Assembly: GCA_947623965.1 (NCBI GenBank)
Contig: CANQIF010000010.1
Location: 35,609-99,608 of the forward strand
Direction: 5' to 3'
DNA length: 64,000 nt
Source: an uncultured Alistipes sp.
GTDB taxonomy: Bacteria > Bacteroidota > Bacteroidia > Bacteroidales > Rikenellaceae
The notes beneath the pieces were generated by a model. The model saw only the letters and a program-made list of their open reading frames with translations. It was not told the origin of the DNA and searched no databases. The translations under genes were made by a program, and so were the position numbers. This document shows, in pieces, positions 46,239 to 53,806 of the stretch (position 1 is its first letter; every line of letters starts with the position of its first letter).

Positions 46239-47646
46239 CGCGGCGGAGTTTGAAAAGCATGATACACGTAATACACAAGGTCATCGCGCCGCCCGCCAAA
46301 TAGGCGAGCATGCGGTTCTCCATGCCCAGGAACTGGTCCGAGACGAAGAGGAACGACGAGCAGACGTAGGTCATGAGCACGGCCGGCACGAGCGCGATCC
46401 AATAGTCGCTCCGCCGCTGCACGAGGTAGACCGTCACGGTCCACAGCACGATCGTCGCCAGCGACTGGTTCGTCCAGGCGAAGTAGCGCCATACGATATC
46501 GAAATCGACCGTCGTGATCCAGAAGCCGAGGAGGAAGAGCGGGATGCAGATCGCCAGCCGCTTCCCGTAGGAGCGCTGCTCGACATGCAGCATATCGGCG
46601 ATGATGAGGCGGGCCGAGCGGAAAGCCGTATCGCCCGAGGTGATCGGTGCCGCAACGACGCCTAACAGCGCCAGAATACCGCCCACGACGCCCAACATGC
46701 CGTTCGAAATGGCATCCACGGCCCAGGCGGCGCTGCCGCCGTGCTCCTTCAGCTGGAGAGCCAGCTCGCCGGCGCCGCCGAAGAAGGCCATGGCGACGGC
46801 CGCCCAGATAAGGGCGATGATGCTCTCGGAAATCATCGCACCGTAGAAGACCGAGCGGCATTCGCGTTCGTTGCCTACGCAGCGGGCCATGAGGGGCGAT
46901 TGGGTGGCGTGGAACCCCGAGATGGCGCCGCAGGCGATCGTGATGAAGAGCGTCGGGACGATCGGCAGGCGGACGGCGTCGAGCTGGTAGTTGTGCAGCG
47001 TCGTGAGTTCGGGGATCGTGTAGCCGCCCAGCACGACGGCGCCCAGCAGACCGAGAGCCATCGCCACTAATGCGATGCCGAAGAGCGGATAGACCTTGCC
47101 GATGATCTTGTCGATCGGCAGCAGCGTGGCGACGAAATAGTAGACCAGAATGATCCAGACCCAGGTCGAAGTGGAGAGCGCGGGGGTCATGGCGCCCAGC
47201 AGCTGGGCGGGGCTCAGCAGGAAGACGGCCCCGACGAGCACCAGCAGCAGCACCGAGAAGAGGCGCATGAACTGTCGCATGCCGCCGCCGAGGTAGCGCC
47301 CCACCACCTCGGGGATGCTCAGACCGTCGTTGCGCACGAGAAGCACACCCGACAGAAAATCGTGCATCGCCCCCATGAAGATGCCGCCCAACGTAATCCA
47401 CAGAAAGGCCACGGGACCGAAGCAGGCCCCCAGCACGGCCCCGAAGATGGGTCCCGTGCCGGCGATGTTGAGCAACTGGATGAGGAAGATGCGCCAGCGC
47501 GGCAAGGGGACGTAATCGACGCCGTCATAGAGCCGATGACAAGGGGTAGCCGCCTGGCCGTCGATGCCGGCCAACCGTTCGAGATAGCGCCCGTAGGTGA
47601 AATAGGCCGTCACGAGGAGAGCCAAACAGACCGTAAAAGTGATCAT
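46219..47646 (-). CDS. cstA: CstA-family carbon starvation / pyruvate transporter
   Basis: A 475-residue membrane protein with many hydrophobic helices. The CstA pattern is visible in LLNIAGTGPIFGAVLGACFGP, GGIFMGAMHDFLSG, GFHATQSPLMARCVGNER and ITSGDTAFRSARLIIAD. Characterised family members import pyruvate or peptides; the substrate here is unknown. At 475 residues it is the short Bacteroidetes/Gram-positive type rather than the ~700-residue E. coli form. A near-consensus TATCTTCG box lies 18-25 nt upstream. Confidence 0.92.
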   Translation of the reverse strand: MITFTVCLALLVTAYFTYGRYLERLAGIDGQAATPCHRLYDGVDYVPLPRWRIFLIQLLNIAGTGPIFGAVLGACFGPVAFLWITLGGIFMGAMHDFLSGVLLVRNDGLSIPEVVGRYLGGGMRQFMRLFSVLLLVLVGAVFLLSPAQLLGAMTPALSTSTWVWIILVYYFVATLLPIDKIIGKVYPLFGIALVAMALGLLGAVVLGGYTIPELTTLHNYQLDAVRLPIVPTLFITIACGAISGFHATQSPLMARCVGNERECRSVFYGAMISESIIALIWAAVAMAFFGGAGELALQLKEHGGSAAWAVDAISNGMLGVVGGILALLGVVAAPITSGDTAFRSARLIIADMLHVEQRSYGKRLAICIPLFLLGFWITTVDFDIVWRYFAWTNQSLATIVLWTVTVYLVQRRSDYWIALVPAVLMTYVCSSFLFVSDQFLGMENRMLAYLAGGAMTLCITCIMLFKLRRDAKTAA

Positions 47647-47663
47647 GTTGCATGAATTTTACG

Positions 47664-47671
47664 CGAAGATA
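47664..47671 (-). promoter_or_regulatory. Candidate cstA promoter (-7 box TATCTTCG)
   Basis: TATCTTCG differs from TAnnTTTG at one position and lies 18 nt before the cstA ATG. No clear -33 element is seen. Confidence 0.4.
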
Positions 47672-47701
47672 AGAAGAAAAGCGCGTTTTTTTCGAAAAAC
47701 T

Positions 47702-47733
47702 GTTGCGGGATTTATTTTTTTTTCGGATATTTG
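47702..47733 (+). promoter_or_regulatory. Candidate tRNA-Thr promoter
   Basis: A TTG at 47702-47704 and GATATTTG at 47726-47733 are 21 nt apart, close to the Bacteroidetes -33/-7 pattern with one -7 mismatch. They lie ~105 nt before the tRNA. Confidence 0.4.
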
Positions 47734-47837
47734 CACACCGAAACGAAACAACCCCGCGGCCGCTCTTTTGCGATCGGCAGTTTGGAGGCCGGAAAGGCCA
47801 GGGGGAGGAAGCGAAGGGGGAGAGCTCGTTTCGAAAG

Positions 47838-47909
47838 GCCGAAATAGCTCAGCGGTAGAGCACTTCACTCGTAATGAAGGGGTCCCGAGTTCAAATCTCG
47901 GTTTCGGCT
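47838..47909 (+). tRNA. tRNA-Thr (anticodon CGT)
   Basis: A 72 nt cloverleaf. The acceptor gccgaaa pairs with tttcggc and the D-arm is gctc...gagc. The anticodon stem cttca/tgaag holds the loop ctcgtaa with anticodon CGT (reads ACG, Thr). The T-arm is ccgag-ttcaaat-ctcgg. CCA is not encoded. It is the left edge of the AT-richer accessory region. The ORFs crossing it in both directions are shadows. Confidence 0.95.
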
Positions 47910-47914
47910 CTGAA

Positions 47915-47945
47915 AGAGGTTGCACGATGTGTAACCTCTTTTTTT
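47915..47945 (+). terminator. Terminator of tRNA-Thr
   Basis: The stem agaggttgcac / gtgtaacctct has a 3 nt loop and is followed by a run of T. It starts 6 nt after the tRNA. A good intrinsic terminator. Confidence 0.85.
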
Positions 47946-47986
47946 GTCGGATCTGTCTCGTCCTGTAATAGCGTTACAGAAAAAGA

Positions 47987-49005
47987 GGTCTAATTGTAAA
48001 AACGGATGATGAAAACGATGTAAATTTTGTTTTTGAGTATTTTTGTGTCATTTAATATAAAGTGAGCAAAAATCTGTTATTACTGCGGGAGTAATCATAC
48101 GGTCAAAAATGGTCGCAAAGAGCACAAACAGAGCTATAAATGTAAGTCGTGCGGGCGGCAGTTTGTGGGCGGAGTTCGTATAGATGACGAGCAACTAAAG
48201 ACGGACTACATTGATGGGAAGCAAACCCTCGCCCAGCTCGCTCAAAAATATGACGTAAATAAAAGCACTATTTGGCGACGGATGAAAACCATGCGCCAAG
48301 TTCGGGTGATATCCAGATACAAAGATGTAGTCATCAATATGGATACTACCTACTGGGGTCGAGGCTTCGGCCTGATGGCTATCAAGGACACCTTTCGTAA
48401 CAAAATCCTTTGGTATAAGTTTGTCCACAACGAAACCATTGCCGATTACATGGAGGGTATCGCGTGGTTGCGCGAACACGGGTTTCACATATACGGCATT
48501 GTGTGTGACGGTATTAGAGGTTTGTTTACCGCACTATACCCTTACCGTGTGCAGATGTGCCAGTTCCATCAGATGATGATTGTACGCAGATGTTTGACCA
48601 ATCGTCCGGAGTTGCCAGCCGCACAAGAATTGCTTGATTTGACAAAGAGAATTACCTGTCTGGATAAGGCATCTTTTATCGCAGAACTTGACTTATGGCA
48701 GAAGCACTGGGGTGAGTTCCTCAAAGAGCGTACACACGATAAAAACGGACGCAGCACCTATACGCATCCGCGAGTAAGGAGTGCTTATTTGAGTTTGAAA
48801 CGCAATATGAAATGGCTGTGGACCTTTGAGCAATACAGTCACTTACATATCCCAAAGACGAACAATGCCATAGAGGGAACTTTCACGGATATCAAAACCA
48901 AATTAAGGGTGCATTCGGGTATCTCTAGGCAGCGCAGAGTGGCTTTGATTCAGGAATATATAGCAAGACATTACTGCGCTAATCCTCGATTTTGCATATT
49001 AGACC
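47987..49005 (+). mobile_element. IS256-like insertion sequence with imperfect terminal inverted repeats
   Basis: About 1.02 kb bounded by ggtctaattgtaaaaacgg (47987-48005) and cctcgattttgcatattagacc (48984-49005), which are imperfect inverted copies. The similarity may extend outward to about 47977 and 49014 (cagaa...). It contains one transposase gene. No target-site duplication was found by eye. It lies between the tRNA-Thr gene and a GC-rich dispersed repeat, and its right end abuts that repeat. Confidence 0.65.
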
Positions 49006-49022
49006 GTAATTCTGAATTTTGA
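48062..49022 (+). pseudogene. IS256-family transposase, zinc-binding variant, frameshifted near the start
   Basis: The long ORF gives ~285 residues of a DDE transposase, with aspartates in VVINMDTTYWGRGFG and IYGIVCDGIRGLF, CQFHQ, and glutamate in NNAIEGTFTDIKTKL. Reading the same frame further back gives a zinc ribbon, CYYCGSNHTVKNG...CKSCGRQF, but no start codon before a TGA. A GTG at 48062 reads SK and would join this frame only if the run of five A (48068-48072) had four. So it has either a one-base insertion or slippage-dependent expression. The C-terminus (RNSEF) runs through the right inverted repeat. Confidence 0.65.
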
Positions 49023-49360
49023 ATTTGCGCCCGTAGGGCGCCGCAGCCGCCCCCGGGCGGAGGGCTGCATCCTCGCACTGCTCGAAAGCAGGCCCACCGC
49101 TCGGCTGCGGGCTTGCCCCAAAGCAGATTCGATGCCGTTAGGCATCGGCGGGTCGCAGTTTCGCCCGGCGAAGGCCCGCAGCTCGTATCCGAATCTGCGT
49201 GCCCTCCGCAGGCTTCGTCCCGAGCAATAATTTTGAATGTTGAATGCTGAATTTGCGCCCGAGAGGGCGCAGCGGGCCGCAGCCTGGGGGCTGCGGAGGC
49301 CCGCAACTCGTATCCGAACTTGCATGCTCTCCGTAGGCTGCAGACCGAGTTGGATACACT
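49023..49360. repeat. GC-rich dispersed palindromic repeats, two units
   Basis: Two units of the family seen at 44.1-44.9 kb, in the opposite orientation. Each has an AT part (gaattttgaatttgcgcccg, then gaatgctgaatttgcgcccg), then gcgcagcgggccgcag or gccgcagccgcccccgggcgg, then a variable GC tail. cgatgccgttaggcatcg at ~49131 is a short hairpin also found near 50083. No gene. Confidence 0.65.
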
Positions 49361-49428
49361 AAACCCGATAGCGTTTTTTACAGTTGTACCTGTAGATCGT
49401 AATTGTCTCGCCGCATAGAGCACCGGAA

Positions 49429-49767
49429 TCATCCGATCGAAATCCGGTTTCTGCTTGCGTCGGGTTCGGCCGTATGATCTTCCCCAGCGGCCAGGTGTAA
49501 ACATTCATCATAGGCCAGATTGAAGATATAGTCCCGCAATTCGGAACGACTGGCCATGCGACAGTAGCGGTAATCTTCTGCCAAACGAAGCCAGTGCCTG
49601 AACGTTTGCAGATCCGAGCTGCTCGATTCCAAATAAACTGCATCGGATGTTTCCTTGTTGAAAATCCCGTACAGACTGCCGTCGGCCGGGCATGCGGGAT
49701 CGGTGCGGTGAAAGAGATAAACTTCTCCTGGAATGAAAGATTGATTGAATCGGTTTGGTTGTTTCAT
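49429..49767 (-). CDS. Hypothetical protein, start controlled by a hairpin
   Basis: A 112-residue protein, MKQPNRFNQSFIPGEVYLFH..., with no signal peptide or membrane segment and no recognised domain. A truncated relative lies at 63529-63672. Its start codon is 4 nt after a hairpin (49772-49800). Upstream is a long leader that is 99% identical to the copy at 63.7-63.9 kb, headed by a consensus promoter. This makes it a likely real, regulated gene of unknown role. Confidence 0.6.
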   Translation of the reverse strand: MKQPNRFNQSFIPGEVYLFHRTDPACPADGSLYGIFNKETSDAVYLESSSSDLQTFRHWLRLAEDYRYCRMASRSELRDYIFNLAYDECLHLAAGEDHTAEPDASRNRISIG

Positions 49768-49771
49768 CGTT

Positions 49772-49800
49772 GCACTTTTTTTGCGGTATTAAAAAAGTGC
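49772..49800 (-). promoter_or_regulatory. Hairpin immediately upstream of the 49767 start codon
   Basis: gcactttttt and aaaaaagtgc form a perfect 10 bp stem around a 9 nt loop, ending 5 nt before the ATG. A similar stem exists in the 63.7 kb copy. It could mask initiation. Confidence 0.5.
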
Positions 49801-49828
49801 GCGAAACCGAAACTCGCCCTATCCTAAT

Positions 49829-49990
49829 TCACTCGTGGTTCGAAAACGATTCTGACGGATACGACAAGTCAGGAATCGCGCACTGTTGTTGCGCTTTCCC
49901 AACTGTTCGTCCGTCATGTGTTTTAATTTCGAATCTTTGTGAATTAAGACAAACAGCGCAATTATGATCCTTTCGGACCGATAATTGCAT
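49829..49990 (-). CDS. Candidate near-leaderless 53-codon leader ORF
   Basis: Reads MQLSVRKDHNCAVCLN... to FSNHE. It contains a CxxC pair and a third cysteine (QQQCAIPDL). Its ATG is 12 nt after the -7 box, so the transcript would start a few bases before it. The copy at 63736-63897 has the same reading frame with four N-terminal substitutions. The near-identity of the DNA means codon conservation cannot be tested. It may be a small protein, a regulatory uORF or chance. Confidence 0.35.
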   Translation of the reverse strand: MQLSVRKDHNCAVCLNSQRFEIKTHDGRTVGKAQQQCAIPDLSYPSESFSNHE

Positions 49991-50001
49991 ATTTCCAATC
50001 G

Positions 50002-50009
50002 CAAATATA
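50002..50009 (-). promoter_or_regulatory. Promoter in the left outer repeat (-7 box TATATTTG)
   Basis: TATATTTG matches TAnnTTTG, and TTTG lies 20 nt upstream, a near-perfect Bacteroidetes promoter. The right copy keeps TAGATTTG at the same place. Confidence 0.65.
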
Positions 50010-50100
50010 TTCCACTTTTTGTTTGCATCCAAATTATTCGGACTGTTTTTTTGTTTCTCTCTTTGATAATTTATTATTGTTTCGATGCCGCAGGCATTGG

Positions 50101-50137
50101 CGGGTCGCAGCCTCCGCCGGGCGGAGGCTGCGACCCG
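50101..50137. repeat. Perfect 16 bp palindrome of the dispersed GC-rich family
   Basis: cgggtcgcagcctccg pairs with cggaggctgcgacccg around a 5 nt loop. It is preceded by cgatgccgcaggcattgg, as at 49131. It stands alone in AT-rich DNA. Confidence 0.7.
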
Positions 50138-51119
50138 AGTTTCATTTTATATTGCGCTCTTTGGGGCGCAGCTGCCCGCAATTGCTTCATGCAAACCGAC
50201 TGCTCGACCATCGAGGCAACGCATTTTCAAAAACAGTCTCCCAAGCTACGAAGATCAAAATTTCATTGCGAGCCTTTTGGCTATTGGATCGGACGTTTGT
50301 TTTTCGGATCTTTGCACCGACATATTTTTTACGACAATACCCCAAGAGTGTTGTATTTTGCCGAACATTCACTAACTTTGCGGAGCTGTCCCGACAACAT
50401 ATTTGTTTAGTGAAAGTGTTTCGCTAATCCTTGTACCGAAATCTGATCGTTTCCACAAAGACGAGGATAAACGACAACCGCTCATTTTCCAGTATATTTG
50501 CTCTCTCATTCTGAAAGATCCTGTTTGGTACGGGATATTGTTTCTTTATTCATTTTTGGGTTTTGTCAGAGCCTCTATTCAGATAAACGAACAACGCCAC
50601 ACTTGAACTACCCTACCCCTTTTTTTCGTCATCAATTGAAATACAATAGTCTTATTTGACACATATAGTCAAATGATATCATGATGTTTCCATCGCGTTT
50701 CATATTCCTAAGGATGCGGAACAACTTTTATCGGATTGGAGTTAACGACATCCGAGACTACTGGAAAAGTCTTCTATGCATACAAGGTCAAAATAGCGAC
50801 TCAGGGAAAAGCACTGTGAACAAACGGACTTCGCCATTTGAGACGGCTTGCCCCAATATCGTACAAACATATATTTTTTATTGCGCACTTTCATTGACCA
50901 TTTGATGATTCAGCGAGTTTATTGGCAATATTGGCCTGCAATTCTCCCGTTAGTTTAATATCGTGAAACCGCGAAAAGGGTGCAACAACCTCAAAAGGCC
51001 GCACTGCGAATCGCCCTGCAAGTCCCTTGCAAGAGGCCGCATTGCAAGAGACCGCCCCGCAAAGGTTCGCCAAACACTGAACCGCCCCTCCCCGAACCCG
51101 AAAAACAAGACCGCCTGAC
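50138..51119. other. AT-rich intergenic region downstream of the fimbrial operon
   Basis: About 1 kb without a credible gene; short ORFs lack conservation, starts or composition of real genes. It contains the left inner direct repeat (50527-50604, similar to 60549-60622). Near 50990-51070 there is a stretch of short related pieces (gccgcactgcgaatcgccctgcaag, ccgcattgcaagagaccgcc). Confidence 0.5.
50527..50604. repeat. Inner direct repeat, left copy
   Basis: About 70% similar to 60549-60622 on the same strand, with the shared block tcagataaacgaac and flanking cctct(a/t) and ccacactt. Together with the outer pair it brackets the fimbrial operon. Confidence 0.55.
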
Positions 51120-51158
51120 AAATCCCCGAAATTAAAAATCACCCCCGCCGGAATGAAC
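51120..51158 (-). terminator. Terminator of the fimbrial operon
   Basis: On the minus strand ccccgtcgga pairs with tccggcgggg (one G-U) around 6 nt, followed by gtgatttttaattt. It lies ~70 nt after the last gene's stop. Confidence 0.7.
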
Positions 51159-51229
51159 TCCGACGGGGATGGCATCGTTAAAAACAGGACTTGTTAGGCA
51201 GCCTCTGTAATCTTATCTGTAAACGGTCT

Positions 51230-53689
51230 CTATTCGACAGGTTCTGGTTCTGGTTCGAGCACGGTCGCACCTTCGGCGCATTCGAGCTTGAAAGTGTCAT
51301 CCCACACCACTTCGCACGCTTCGGGGAAATGCATCTGAACGGCATAAGTCAAACGCGGATTCGTTACTTCGCGGAACTTGGTTCCGTTTTTCATTTCGAG
51401 TTTGTTATGCTTTCTCGAACGCATACTTGCCATAAACTGGTGGTTGGTATCCGTTTGAGGGTCGTTGTCGCTCACCACGTCGCAACCGTCGAGAACGACC
51501 GTCTGATTAGCCGAATCCAGCATTTCGTCGGATGCCCAGTTATAAACCAGCGTCGCGAAATCTTCGGTCGGACCGCCGAACCAGTTGCGGCCTATGAGCT
51601 TCGAATTTTTCATATAGAACGAGCTGGCACCGCGTCCCCAGAGGTTCAGGGACGCACGACCGTCGAACACGCAATTCTCGGCGGTAAAGTCTATCATCGT
51701 TGCACACTGAACAACATTGATATTGTAATACAGACCTTCGATAGCCGAATTCCTCATCGTTACCTTCATCTTGGCGGTCGCCGTCTCCTCGGGAGTGCAC
51801 AGGTATCCGAACGTAATACCGCGCGAATATGAAGGTACGGCATTCTTCTGCTCTGCCGAATATTGGTAATCCGTCTTCTTGTCTACATTGAGAGGTTCTT
51901 CCGAAGTGCTGATAAGTACATTGTCGAGCGTTATGTCCATGTCGGCCTTGCCGCTGTAAGCCGACAGATTGAGACCCGATTTGTCCTCAGTTCCGGTCGG
52001 TACGATGAATTTGCCGTTCGTAAAGGTGCACACCGCATTCTCGCATTCGATCCACGCCGTACGATCCGCAGTTTTAGTCGAGCTGATTACGAAATTGTCC
52101 ATTGCGACTTTCGTTGCGCCGTTCACTATCTTCAGGCCGTAGGCATCTTTATAATCCACAACTATTTTGATATTGGCGATGGTTGCAGGAGCCGCGACGG
52201 TCAACTGACGGGTCAGCGTCGCATTTTTGGCATCGATAGCTTCGGTAGCATGATCGACCAGAATTTCGGTATAGCCCGATTTATCGTCGGCTACCAGATT
52301 GTCGAAGCTCTTCTGCGTATCGAAGCAGCGGTATATGACACTGGCATAACCATCGGCCTTAACGACCTTGTTTACCGTTCCGTAGAGCTTGGCATTGCCT
52401 TTCACGAGCGTCAAAGTTTCGATCGACGCATCCTCCGCGACTATCAGCGTATTATCTGCGGTCGTCGAACTTACATTCCTGTACACACCGTTAACGCCTA
52501 CCGTCGACGCGTCGGTCTCGATCACTAAATTTTCGGCCGAAGCGGCGGTAATAGCTATGATCTTGGGAGCATTCGCGCTCTTATCGCCGTAAGAGACCGT
52601 AATCTGCTCGGTCGTTGCGGGTAATGTGAGCGAAAGAGCCACATCACTGTCGGTATAATTGTGGGGAATAACCACCGTTTCGGCCTGCTCGGGAGCGACA
52701 GCAATCACGATATTTTTCGCTCCGCTCTCCAATGCCGCATTCGCTTCGGCGACAGTAGCCACCTCAGTAATCTCGTGATCGATTTCGCCGTCGAAATCGG
52801 GAACGACCTCGATATTGATGTCGGTCTTTTTCGTAAGCAGATTGCCCGACACATTCGTGCGGTAGTTGCGTTGAACGGGGATGTTCGTAAACTCGTAGTC
52901 GGCAGCGGCCTTCGTCCCCGATGCGTTGATGAACGACATCGTAAAGTCAGCCAAATACTGCTCCTCGCCTTTGGGAGCGAAGATATAGTCCATCGAGAGC
53001 GTGCCGTTCTCGTCGATAACGGCAGCTTTGTCGGCGTAAACCAGAGCATCCGCAGCTTCGGTGAGCTCGCCCGTCAGCAGGTTGATACCCATAGGTACGG
53101 ACTTGTATGCAATCGACACGTGCGTCGGCACGAGGTCAGCGATATTGGCAGCCCGAACGTCCGCCATATCGTTGGTTTTGACATTCAGCTGACCGAAAGG
53201 ACGGCGCAATTGGACATTCACGTTCGTCGACATCTCGACGAAGAGTTTCTCGGAAGCGAAGAACGCGTCGCGCGTATCGTCGTTGCCGGCATAAACAGAC
53301 GCATCCTTGACGGTTACGTTCGTCAGCGACGAGGTGTCGTAATGGTTGTCCTCGAAATCGTCGACGCCAGTACCTTTGGCCGCATCCGCCCAGAACACCA
53401 GATCGTAGGTTTTGCCCGAGATAAGGCGCGCTGAGAACTGAGCCTTTTTGTCGACCAAAGCTGCAACGGCAGGCTCGCCGTAACGAACGCCGTCGAGGTA
53501 AATCTCCATAATACAACGGTTGACCTCCGCGCCCTCGCCTGCAGCACGTGTACCGTACATATCCGCAGGCAGTGCGGCGCAGACAGTTACAAAATTTTCA
53601 CCGCCGGCAACATTATCGTTAATATCGGTCTTTTGGCAGGAGGTGATGCCGAGCGCCAACACAGCTGCCGCAAAAAAAAGTTTTTTCAT
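51230..53689 (-). CDS. Fimbrillin/adhesin-like lipoprotein, second copy
   Basis: An 819-residue lipoprotein: signal MKKLFFAAAVLALGITSC with the lipobox cysteine at 18. The N-terminal half (to ~300) is fimbrillin-like, with CIMEIYLDGVRYGEP, YDLVFWADAAKG and the shared cassette ~170-305 ending DINIEVVPDFDGEIDHEITE. From ~400 on it has repeated short strand motifs (NTLIVAEDASIETLTLVKGN, FTAENCVFDGRASLNLWG) like a right-handed beta-helix. It ends EPEPEPVE. It is the last gene of the operon, 117 nt after its paralogue. Surface exposure and adhesion are inferred. Confidence 0.8.
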   Translation of the reverse strand: MKKLFFAAAVLALGITSCQKTDINDNVAGGENFVTVCAALPADMYGTRAAGEGAEVNRCIMEIYLDGVRYGEPAVAALVDKKAQFSARLISGKTYDLVFWADAAKGTGVDDFEDNHYDTSSLTNVTVKDASVYAGNDDTRDAFFASEKLFVEMSTNVNVQLRRPFGQLNVKTNDMADVRAANIADLVPTHVSIAYKSVPMGINLLTGELTEAADALVYADKAAVIDENGTLSMDYIFAPKGEEQYLADFTMSFINASGTKAAADYEFTNIPVQRNYRTNVSGNLLTKKTDINIEVVPDFDGEIDHEITEVATVAEANAALESGAKNIVIAVAPEQAETVVIPHNYTDSDVALSLTLPATTEQITVSYGDKSANAPKIIAITAASAENLVIETDASTVGVNGVYRNVSSTTADNTLIVAEDASIETLTLVKGNAKLYGTVNKVVKADGYASVIYRCFDTQKSFDNLVADDKSGYTEILVDHATEAIDAKNATLTRQLTVAAPATIANIKIVVDYKDAYGLKIVNGATKVAMDNFVISSTKTADRTAWIECENAVCTFTNGKFIVPTGTEDKSGLNLSAYSGKADMDITLDNVLISTSEEPLNVDKKTDYQYSAEQKNAVPSYSRGITFGYLCTPEETATAKMKVTMRNSAIEGLYYNINVVQCATMIDFTAENCVFDGRASLNLWGRGASSFYMKNSKLIGRNWFGGPTEDFATLVYNWASDEMLDSANQTVVLDGCDVVSDNDPQTDTNHQFMASMRSRKHNKLEMKNGTKFREVTNPRLTYAVQMHFPEACEVVWDDTFKLECAEGATVLEPEPEPVE
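52760..53209 (-). repeat. Near-identical cassette, copy in the 819-residue adhesin
   Basis: About 450 bp matching 55769-56218 with two or three differences seen by eye, while sequence on both sides is much more diverged. The protein segment from LRRPFGQLNVKTND to DGEIDHEITE is identical in both. Confidence 0.9.
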
Positions 53690-53765
53690 AGATTCGAATT
53701 GTCTTTATTTTTCAATCGGGGAACGGATAATAGCACTGTTACCAATCAATTCGCACTGAAACCGC

Positions 53766-53795
53766 CTCGCAAGGGGGCGCAATACCCCCTGCGAG
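53766..53795 (-). terminator. Hairpin between the two adhesin genes
   Basis: ctcgca(a)ggggg pairs with ccccctgcgag around 7 nt with one bulged base. There is no T-run. It may set relative expression of the two genes or stabilise the upstream message. Confidence 0.45.
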
Positions 53796-53806
53796 CGTTC
53801 GGTTCG

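Larger units (their letters stand above)
49740..50018 (-). repeat. Outer direct repeat, left copy (promoter, leader and start of a gene)
   Basis: Same-strand copy of 63648-63925. The core 49801-49965 matches 63708-63872 with one difference seen (49817); the flanks are ~80% similar. The unit contains a -7 box, a 53-codon ORF and a start-codon hairpin. The two copies are 13.9 kb apart and enclose the fimbrial locus. Confidence 0.85.

Noticed and set aside
47639-47968. ORFs across the tRNA-Thr gene (plus and minus)
   Set aside because: They translate the tRNA and its terminator; the cloverleaf is unambiguous.
47977-49014. Target-site duplication around the IS
   Set aside because: No matching 8-9 bp flanks were found for either possible set of ends.
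50023-50606. Overlapping short ORFs in the AT-rich region
   Set aside because: They cross a perfect palindrome and repeats, and show no protein-like composition or start signals.
51863-53434. Plus-strand ORFs (221 and 257 codons) in the adhesin region
   Set aside because: Antisense shadows; the repeated stretch appears in both copies only because the DNA cassette is duplicated.
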